From contig JAGOBZ010000118.1 in assembly GCA_017999015.1 (NCBI GenBank), positions 1 through 8,864 of the forward strand: 8,864 nucleotides of DNA. Direction: 5' to 3'. Of this stretch, positions 1 to 5,718 are shown piece by piece; position 1 is the stretch's first letter; each line of letters opens with the position of its first letter. A model generated the notes under the pieces. The model searched no databases. It worked only from the letters and a program-made list of their open reading frames with translations, and was not told where the DNA came from. The position numbers and the translations under genes are program-made. The DNA comes from Kiritimatiellia bacterium. GTDB taxonomy: Bacteria; Verrucomicrobiota; Kiritimatiellia; RFP12; UBA1067.

Positions 1-1690
1 CCCTTCCCCTCCTTCGAGTTGTTCCGCGTGCTGCCCGAGCGGGCGGACATCCTGCGCGGACTGCTGGGGGCCGACCTGATCGGCTTCCACACGCCGGACT
101 ACATGCGCCACTTCATCAGCGCCGCCTACCGCGTGCTCAACGTGGAGTGCGATCTCGACGAGATCCATTTCGACAAACGGCTGATCCAGGTCAACGCCTT
201 CCCGATGGGCATTGACTTCGAGCACTATTACAAGGCCGGCACGCGCGTCCCGGTGCGCACGTTGGCCACCACCTTCCGGCAGCAGTTCGGAGCGCAAAAG
301 CTGGTGCTTTCCGTTGACCGTCTGGACTACAGCAAAGGTATTCTGCATCGCCTGAAGGGCTTCGCCGCAGCGCTGGAGCGGCGGCCCGACCTGTGCGAAC
401 GCGTCTCCTTGGTGATGCTGTTGGTGCCCTCGCGCGCCAGCGTTCCTGAATATGCGTCGCTGAAACGCAAGATCGATCAGACGATCGGTGAATTGAACGG
501 CCGGTACGCCACCCCCACCTGGACACCGATCCATTACTACTACCGCAGCTTTTCGCCGGACCGGCTGCAGGCGCTCTATCACGTGGCCGACATCGCGCTG
601 GTCACGCCACTGCGCGACGGCATGAATCTGGTCGCCAAAGAGTACGTCGCCGCCAAGCGCGACACGCCCGGGGTACTGATCCTGAGCGAACGCGCCGGCG
701 CGGCCCATGAACTGACCGATGCCCTGCTCGTGAATCCCAACAGCGCCGAAGAGGTCAGCGACGCCATCATCGCCGCCATCGAGATGCCGGAAAAAGAGCA
801 GCTCGCGCGGCTTCAGCGCATGCAGGCGCTGCTGGCACGCCGCTCGGTCAACGCATGGGCCGCTGAGTTCCTGCACGCGCAACAGGCGATCAGCGCCAAG
901 AATGAACATGTGCGCGAGGCTCTGATCGGTCCCGAAGACGTGCGCGACATCCGCGCCTGGTACCGCAACGCACGCGCACGCCTGCTGATCTTGGATTACG
1001 ACGGCACGCTCGCGCCGATCTGCAAACAACCTGAGGACGCCGCGCCGGACGAAGCGCTGCGCGGTACCCTGCGCCGGCTGGCCGAGGACCCGCGCAACAC
1101 GCTCGTCATCTGCAGCGGCCGAGACCGCGACACGCTCGACCGCTGGCTGGGCGACCTGCCCGTGCTGCTGGCCGCCGAACACGGTGCCTTCCACAAGGAA
1201 AGCGGCGTCTGGCACGGCCTGCAGGATGAGATGCCGGTGTGGGACGACGAAGTCTTGGCCGTGATGGAGCGCATCACGCACCAGACGCAAGGCGCATGGG
1301 TCGAGAAAAAGCGCACCGCCCTGGTCTGGCATTACCGCAATGTCGACGCCTGGCTCGCGGAGCTGAGGGAGAAACAACTGCTTGCTTCACTGATGGAGCC
1401 GTGCGCGCGCCTGAATCTCCGCGTGATGCGCGGCAACAAGGTCGTGGAGGTGAAGCCCTTTGACTTCAACAAAGGGGCCGAAGTGCAGCGCCTGCTGGAG
1501 AAGGGCGACTTCGACTTCGTCCTCGCGATGGGCGACGACGTGACCGACGAAGACATGTTCCGCGCGCTGCCCCCGGACTCAGTGACAGTGAAGGTCGGCA
1601 GTCTCGCCGCAAGCCCGCTATACGCTGGGCTCGCAGACCGAGACCCTGCCGTTCCTTCGTACCCTCGCCGACTATTTGCAGAGCGTGTAA
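1..1690 (+). CDS. otsA-otsB: Bifunctional trehalose-6-phosphate synthase/trehalose-6-phosphatase (OtsA-OtsB fusion), 5' partial, apparent frameshift near 3' end
   Basis: Cytoplasmic trehalose synthesis: a GT20 domain joins UDP-glucose and glucose-6-phosphate, and a HAD phosphatase domain releases trehalose. The reading frame is open from base 1 and begins inside the conserved PFPS motif, so about 150 residues are missing outside the window; the TTG at 19 is not a start. Numbering visible residues from base 1, the GT20 part shows DRLDYSKG at 106-113 (Arg107 and Lys112 are the expected phosphate/UDP ligands) and LRDGMNLVAKE with Asp206 and Glu214, spaced as in E. coli OtsA Asp361/Glu369. The HAD part shows DYDGT (Asp332, Asp334), CSGRD, and GDDVTDED near 511-518. 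The usual C-terminus continues only after removing one C from the CCC at 1614-1616: the other frame then reads ASRYTLG...LPFLRTLADYLQSV and stops at 1688-1690, giving 562 visible residues. Without this correction the frame runs on antisense to the next gene, to 2694. The 3' end overlaps the convergent beta gene by 19 bp. Confidence 0.93.
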
Positions 1691-3102
1691 AGCACGCCCG
1701 CGACCACCGCCGAGCCGATCACGCCCGAGACGTTCGGGCCCATGGCGTGCATCAGCAGGTAGTTGGTCGGATCGGACTCCAGTCCCACCTTGTTCGACAC
1801 GCGCGCCGCCATCGGCACCGCCGAAACTCCGGCCGAACCGATCAACGGATTGATCGGATCCTTGCAGACGCGGTTCATGAGCCGGCCCATCCAGCAGCCG
1901 CCGGCCGTTCCGAAGCCGAAGGCGATCAGCCCCAGCACCAGGATGCCCAGCGTTTCGGGATTCAGGAACTTTTCGCAGGCGAGTTTGGAGCCGACCGACA
2001 GGCCCAGCATGATCGTCACGATGTTGATCAGCGCATTCGACATCGTATCGGCCAGGCGCGCGACATTCGGGCCGACCTCGCGGCACAGGTTGCCGAGCAT
2101 CAGCGCGCCGATCAGCGGCACCGCGCTGGGCAGCAGCAGCGCGCAGAGCAGCAGCACGATCAGCGGGAAGCAGACCTTTTCCATCTTCGAGACCGGACGG
2201 AGTTGTTTCATCACGATCTTACGTTCATGTTCGGGCACGATCGCCTTCATGATCGGCGGCTGAATGATCGGCACGAGCGCCATGTACGAGTAGGCTGCCA
2301 CCGCGATCGCGCCCAGCAGGTTCGGCGCGAGCTTGGTGGTCAGCCAGATGGCGGTCGGACCGTCCGCGCCGCCGATGATGCCGATCGACGCCGCCTCCTT
2401 CAAGCCGAAGTTGATCTGCCCGGGGAAGAGCAGCGAAAGGCCAAGCGCCCCCATCAGTGCGATGAAGATGCCGAACTGCGCGGCCGCGCCCAGCAGCGCC
2501 GTGCGCGGGTTGGCGATCAGCGGACCGAAGTCGGTCATCGCGCCCACGCCCATGAAGATCATGATCGGGAAGAGGCCGGTGCTGACGCCGAACTCGAAAA
2601 AGTAATAGAGGAAACCGCCGGGCTCGATCACCAGTTTCGTGACCGCGTCCACCAGCGGCGGCGCGGTGACGTTCGCGAACGGCATGTTGGCTAGCAGGCC
2701 GCCGAACCCGATCGGCAGCAGCAGCAGCGGCTCGAAGCCCTTCACGATCGCCAGATAGAGCAGCACGAGGCAAACGCCGATCATCAGCGCCTGACCCATC
2801 CCGTAAGGCAGTCCGCCGATGATCTTGACCGGATGCCCCGGCACGCGGGCGCCCGACGGCGTCAGATAACCATGGGTCAGAAAAGCCGGCGGATCCTTTG
2901 CGAGAAAGCCTTTGATGCCGGTGTCCTCCTTAAGTTTCAACACTTTGCGGATCATCGTCCGCCAACTGTTTTCAGCGGATGTCTCCGCTGCCGTCACGTC
3001 CGCCAGCGCGGCCTGGCCCGCAGGTTGCGGGACGGCGTCGTCCGAAAACGCGGAACCGACGAGTGCCGCCACACCCACCATCACCATACAGAAAAATTTC
3101 AT
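1672..3102 (-). CDS. oadB: Na+-translocating decarboxylase beta subunit, paralogue 2
   Basis: Integral membrane subunit of the OadB/MmdB/GcdB family. It decarboxylates carboxybiotin and uses the energy to export Na+. The 476 residues contain GGADGPT (Asp247) and NPLIGSAGVSAVPMAAR (Asn418, Gly422, Ser427, Arg434), which match OadB Asp203, Asn373, Gly377, Ser382 and Arg389, so the Na+/H+ path looks intact. MGVGAMTDFGPLIANPRT is also typical. The protein is about 40 residues longer than classical OadB because of an N-terminal extension: a signal-peptide-like start (MKFF, hydrophobic 6-19, possible cleavage after FS20) and a polar, presumably periplasmic stretch to about residue 95. The start at 3102 has AAAGGA 7 nt upstream (3110-3115). 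It lies 22 nt after the gamma-biotinyl gene and is surely co-transcribed with it. From GGLPYG onward it is about 87% identical to the beta gene at 4214-5650 by hand alignment. The ion (Na+) is inferred from the family. Confidence 0.95.
   Translation of the reverse strand: MKFFCMVMVGVAALVGSAFSDDAVPQPAGQAALADVTAAETSAENSWRTMIRKVLKLKEDTGIKGFLAKDPPAFLTHGYLTPSGARVPGHPVKIIGGLPYGMGQALMIGVCLVLLYLAIVKGFEPLLLLPIGFGGLLANMPFANVTAPPLVDAVTKLVIEPGGFLYYFFEFGVSTGLFPIMIFMGVGAMTDFGPLIANPRTALLGAAAQFGIFIALMGALGLSLLFPGQINFGLKEAASIGIIGGADGPTAIWLTTKLAPNLLGAIAVAAYSYMALVPIIQPPIMKAIVPEHERKIVMKQLRPVSKMEKVCFPLIVLLLCALLLPSAVPLIGALMLGNLCREVGPNVARLADTMSNALINIVTIMLGLSVGSKLACEKFLNPETLGILVLGLIAFGFGTAGGCWMGRLMNRVCKDPINPLIGSAGVSAVPMAARVSNKVGLESDPTNYLLMHAMGPNVSGVIGSAVVAGVLYTLCK
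2461..2598. repeat. Near-identical block shared by the two beta genes (copy in beta 2)
   Basis: These 138 bases match 5003-5140 with only two mismatches, and both are synonymous Gly codon changes. Flanking parts of the two genes differ at many synonymous sites. The block encodes the segment around FGVSTGLFPIMIFMGVGAMT and the following ANPRT helix. It is part of a paralogous duplication and suggests local gene conversion. Confidence 0.8.
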
Positions 3103-3124
3103 GAATCGATCCTTTCGCTCACTC

Positions 3125-3571
3125 TCACGCCAAAACTGCTAGCAGATCGCCGGTGTTGACCTTGTCGCCGACTCCCACGCGCACAGAGGCGACACATCCG
3201 GCACGCGGAGCGCGCACCGGGGTTTCCATTTTCATGACATCCAGAGCGAGCAGTTCATCGCCCTGCGCCACGATGTCGCCGGTCTTGACGCCCACGCGCA
3301 GCACCGCGCCGGGCAGCACCGAGCGGACCTCCTGCTGCCCGTCCGCGTGAGCGTCAGCGGCCGGTGCCGCAGCGATGCCCGCAGATGCGGCCGCAGCCGG
3401 ACGCACGGCGCGCGTTTTCTTTTTCGGTTCCTCATCGGGCAGAATGTGGTTAAACCGGGGAATGATCACAGCGAAACGGTTCATCACCCAGACCATCAGG
3501 GCGAGAAACACATAAACGATGCCCATGCCTGCAACCAGCAGGACCAGGCCTTGCATCAACGTATTGGACAT
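3125..3571 (-). CDS. Decarboxylase gamma subunit fused to a biotinyl (BCCP-like) carrier domain
   Basis: This 148-residue protein joins two parts that are usually separate. Residues 1-55 are an OadG/MmdD-type gamma subunit: one membrane helix (about 7-29) followed by VMNRFAVIIPRFNHILPDEEPKKKTR, almost the same as the separate gamma protein at 7585-7824. Residues 56-80 are an Ala-rich flexible linker. Residues 81-148 are a biotinyl domain with DVMKMETP; Lys114 is the expected biotin attachment site. The Ala-rich C-terminal helix of the ordinary gamma subunit is absent and the carrier domain takes its place. The start at 3571 has AGGAG at 3577-3581, 5 nt upstream, directly beside a GC-rich hairpin. 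The stop lies 22 nt before the second beta gene. Inferred role: anchors the complex and carries carboxybiotin to beta, so it combines the roles of MmdC and MmdD of methylmalonyl-CoA decarboxylase. The partner carboxyltransferase is not obvious. Confidence 0.92.
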   Translation of the reverse strand: MSNTLMQGLVLLVAGMGIVYVFLALMVWVMNRFAVIIPRFNHILPDEEPKKKTRAVRPAAAASAGIAAAPAADAHADGQQEVRSVLPGAVLRVGVKTGDIVAQGDELLALDVMKMETPVRAPRAGCVASVRVGVGDKVNTGDLLAVLA

Positions 3572-3581
3572 AACGACTCCT

Positions 3582-3596
3582 GGGGCCGGAGGCCCC
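3582..3596 (-). promoter_or_regulatory. Hairpin abutting the Shine-Dalgarno of the gamma-biotinyl gene
   Basis: On the minus strand GGGGCC-TCC-GGCCCC forms a perfect 6-bp stem with a 3-nt loop, ending immediately before the AGGAG at 3577-3581. The loop and adjacent bases (CCTCC) could also pair with GGAG of the Shine-Dalgarno. It may tune translation of the fusion protein or protect the 5' end of the message. The structure is seen directly; the function is inference. Confidence 0.45.
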
Positions 3597-3605
3597 GTGA
3601 CCTAA

Positions 3606-3634
3606 AAAATAAAACAGAGGCGGGGACAGGACAA
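3606..3634 (-). promoter_or_regulatory. Possible promoter for the gamma-biotinyl / beta 2 pair
   Basis: The minus strand has TTGTCC (3629-3634) and TATTTT (3606-3611) separated by 17 nt, each matching 4 of 6 consensus bases. It would start transcription near 3599, giving a leader of about 28 nt that contains the hairpin at 3582-3596. It would let the second module be transcribed independently of the gamma-alpha-beta1 operon. Both hexamers are weak. Confidence 0.3.
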
Positions 3635-3707
3635 TGTGACGGCACGCGGGCCGACCACGGATAAACCGACGCACGAAAAGAGAGAAATCAACGGAGCGAG
3701 ACGGAAC

Positions 3708-3736
3708 GCTCAACGTTCAACGGCTCAACGCTCAAG
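3708..3736. repeat. Four tandem GCTCAAC-like heptamers
   Basis: On the plus strand GCTCAAC, GTTCAAC, (one G), GCTCAAC and GCTCAAG follow one another. They lie in the spacer upstream of the gamma-biotinyl gene and just past the end of the doubtful ORF at 3751-4206. They could be regulator-binding iterons or simply a short intergenic repeat. The rest of 3635-3750 shows nothing else I recognise. Confidence 0.55.
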
Positions 3737-3750
3737 TTGCGGCTGAGGGA

Positions 3751-4206
3751 TCAACACAGCACCGAGGAGGCGTGCGCGATCCAAGAAAAGTGCGGATGCA
3801 GAATGCTCCGCAGCGAAGAGAATTCGCAAAAGACAGCCTTGGTCCGCAGAATAGGCGGCCGCGTGTTGCCGTGAAAACGGGTCCGAACACCGTCCGGCGA
3901 GCGATGAAAACGGAACGAGTCCGACGCGATGACAAGCTTCACCCGACGCGCGGGCAGCAGCGCGTCGCACGCCAACCCGTCCTCGGTGCCGGACCAGACG
4001 GCACCTGCGACGTCGCATCCCCGACCGCTCCATGACGGCTCGGAGTCGGAGGGTGCGCCGGCCGTGAACGCGCCGAGCGCGGCACCGTCGCAGAGGCGTC
4101 CACCCGTCTGCTGCAGGAGCGTCAGCGCGAGCAGAGCCGCGAACGCAACCCGGCTGATCACGTTCGCGACCGAACCTTGATCGGTCGATTGACCGAAACG
4201 TTTCAT
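3751..4206 (-). CDS. Doubtful small secreted protein, hypothetical
   Basis: An open frame of 151 residues starts 7 nt after the stop of the first beta gene and fills most of the spacer before the second module. Residues 15-32 are hydrophobic (VISRVAFAALLALTLLQQ), so an N-terminal export signal or membrane helix is possible. The remainder is Cys- and Arg-containing with no domain I recognise. No good Shine-Dalgarno precedes the ATG. The first two thirds use GC-rich codons like the neighbours, but the last third does not look convincingly coding. The alternative is a non-coding spacer with a chance frame. Two hairpin-capable sequences lie in the region: TCGGTC-GATT-GACCGA at 4181-4196 and GCGGA...TCCGC at 3792-3811. 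Confidence 0.25.
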   Translation of the reverse strand: MKRFGQSTDQGSVANVISRVAFAALLALTLLQQTGGRLCDGAALGAFTAGAPSDSEPSWSGRGCDVAGAVWSGTEDGLACDALLPARRVKLVIASDSFRFHRSPDGVRTRFHGNTRPPILRTKAVFCEFSSLRSILHPHFSWIAHASSVLC

Positions 4207-4213
4207 ATCATGT

Positions 4214-5650
4214 TTACTTGCAAAGCGTGTAGAGCACGCCCGCGACCACCGCCGAGCCGATCACGCCGGCCACGTTCGGTCCCATGGCGTGCATCAACAA
4301 GTAATTGCCGGGATCTGACTCCAGTCCGACCTTGTTCGACACGCGGGCGGCCATGGGCACGGCGGAAACGCCGGCCGACCCGATCAACGGGTTGATCGGG
4401 TCTTTGCAAAATGCGTTCATCAGCCGCCCCATGAGACAGCCGGCCGCCGTGCCGCAGGCGAAGGCCACGAGGCCCAGCGCCAAGATGCCCAAGGTTTCCG
4501 GGTTCAGGAATTTTTCACACGCGAGTTTGGAGCCGACCGCAAGGCCCAACAGAATGGTGACGATGTTGATCAGCGGTCCGGTCATGGTGTCGGCAATGCG
4601 CGCGACCATCGGCCCGACCTCGCGCGCCAGGTTGCCGAGCATCAACGCACCGACCAGCGGCACAGCGCTGGGCAGCAGCAGCGAGCAGAGCAGCAGCACG
4701 GTCAGCGGGAAGCAGACCTTCTCCATCTTGGACACCTGGCGGAGCTGCTTCATCACGATCTTGCGTTCGCGTTCCGGGACCAGCGCCTTCATGATCGGCG
4801 GCTGGATGATCGGCACAAGCGCCATGTAAGAATAGGCCGCCACCGCGATCGCGCCCAGCAGGTGCGGGGCCAGCTTGGAGGTTAGCCAGATGGCGGTCGG
4901 GCCGTCCGCGCCGCCGATGATGCCGATCGACGCCGCCTCCATGAGGCCGAATTGAATCGCTTCCGGGAAAAAGCCCGACAGCACAAGCGCTCCCAGTAAC
5001 GCGATGAAGATGCCGAACTGCGCGGCCGCGCCCAGCAGCGCCGTGCGCGGGTTGGCGATCAGCGGGCCGAAGTCGGTCATCGCGCCCACGCCCATGAAGA
5101 TCATGATCGGGAAGAGGCCGGTGCTGACACCGAACTCGAAGAAGTAGTAGAGGAAGCCGCCGGGCTCGACCACCAGCTTGGTGATCGCGTCGACGACCGG
5201 AGGATTGGTGACGCCAGAGTACGGCATGTTGGCGAGCAAGCCACCGAAGCCGATCGGCAGCAGCAGCAACGGTTCGAAGCCCTTGACCACCGCGAGATAA
5301 ATGAGCCCCAGGCAGATCACCATCATGATCGCCTGCCCCACGCCATACGGCAGCCCGCCGATCACCTTGATCTCGTGCCCCGGCACCAGCGCGCCTTCGG
5401 GCGTGAGATATCCCTTGGTCAGATATTCCGGTGCCTCTTTCGCCATGAAGCCCTTGATGCCCGTGGTGGCGGCGAGTCCTTTGACCTTGGCCAGCGTGTC
5501 ACGCCAGGAGCCCTTGTCTGAAGCGGCCGGTGCCGTATCGTGCGAAACCGCGGGCACGGCCGGCGCGGCCGGCGTGATCGGGGTGTCGGCGACAGCCTGC
5601 GTCACAGCCAGCGTGAGTGCGGCCGCGCAGGTCAGAAAGAATGTTTTCAT
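4214..5650 (-). CDS. oadB: Na+-translocating decarboxylase beta subunit, paralogue 1
   Basis: This 478-residue membrane subunit of the OadB/MmdB/GcdB family couples decarboxylation of carboxybiotin to Na+ export. Functional signatures are complete: GGADGPT with Asp249, and NPLIGSAGVSAVPMAAR with Asn420, Gly424, Ser429 and Arg436, aligning with OadB Asp203, Asn373, Gly377, Ser382 and Arg389. It begins with a signal peptide (MKTFF, hydrophobic core, AVA cleavage site after residue 21) and an Ala/Pro-rich linker. A conserved periplasmic-looking segment follows (about 48-98, TTGIKGFMAKEAPEYLT), and the first membrane helix begins near residue 104. Classical OadB lacks this extension. The start at 5650 has only a weak GGGA-type Shine-Dalgarno. 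It lies 68 nt after the alpha gene, with a strong hairpin between them. It completes the gamma-alpha-beta order of a pump operon. The stop TAA is at 4214-4216. Confidence 0.96.
   Translation of the reverse strand: MKTFFLTCAAALTLAVTQAVADTPITPAAPAVPAVSHDTAPAASDKGSWRDTLAKVKGLAATTGIKGFMAKEAPEYLTKGYLTPEGALVPGHEIKVIGGLPYGVGQAIMMVICLGLIYLAVVKGFEPLLLLPIGFGGLLANMPYSGVTNPPVVDAITKLVVEPGGFLYYFFEFGVSTGLFPIMIFMGVGAMTDFGPLIANPRTALLGAAAQFGIFIALLGALVLSGFFPEAIQFGLMEAASIGIIGGADGPTAIWLTSKLAPHLLGAIAVAAYSYMALVPIIQPPIMKALVPERERKIVMKQLRQVSKMEKVCFPLTVLLLCSLLLPSAVPLVGALMLGNLAREVGPMVARIADTMTGPLINIVTILLGLAVGSKLACEKFLNPETLGILALGLVAFACGTAAGCLMGRLMNAFCKDPINPLIGSAGVSAVPMAARVSNKVGLESDPGNYLLMHAMGPNVAGVIGSAVVAGVLYTLCK
5003..5140. 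repeat. Near-identical block shared by the two beta genes (copy in beta 1)
   Basis: This is the partner of 2461-2598, at a constant offset of 2542 bases, with 136 of 138 bases identical and both differences silent. The surrounding DNA of the paralogues is clearly more diverged. Confidence 0.8.
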
Positions 5651-5682
5651 AGCGAATTCCCAAAGAGGTTAAAAAGGTGAGC

Positions 5683-5710
5683 CGGACCGGCGCAGGGGCG
5701 CGCCGGTCCG
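5683..5710 (-). terminator. Strong intercistronic hairpin between alpha and beta 1 (attenuator-like)
   Basis: CGGACCGGCGC and GCGCCGGTCCG form a perfect 11-bp stem around a 6-nt loop, 8 nt after the alpha stop codon. On the transcribed (minus) strand it is followed after 7 nt by TTTTT (5671-5675). It could act as a partial intrinsic terminator or RNA-stabilising element that sets alpha to beta stoichiometry. The gap before the T-run and the short T-run make full termination unlikely. Confidence 0.5.
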
Positions 5711-5718
5711 AGGACACA

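Noticed and set aside
19..21. TTG at 19 as the start of the trehalose synthase gene
   Set aside because: The frame upstream to base 1 encodes the conserved PFPSFE motif, so the gene begins outside the window.
1691..2694. Plus-strand continuation of the otsAB frame, apparently giving an 891-residue protein
   Set aside because: The residues after 1615 are Arg/His-rich nonsense antisense to the beta gene; the genuine OtsB ending is in the next frame and stops at 1690.
1466..2773. Other minus-strand frames over the otsB end and beta 2 (1466-2086 and 2225-2773)
   Set aside because: They are alternative frames of the beta gene with low-complexity Arg/Ala-rich translations and no recognisable motifs.
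4181..4204. Hairpin TCGGTC-GATT-GACCGA plus palindrome GAAACGTTTC just after beta 1, considered as a terminator
   Set aside because: The stem is only 6 bp, no T-run follows on the minus strand, and it would lie within the doubtful ORF; too weak to call.
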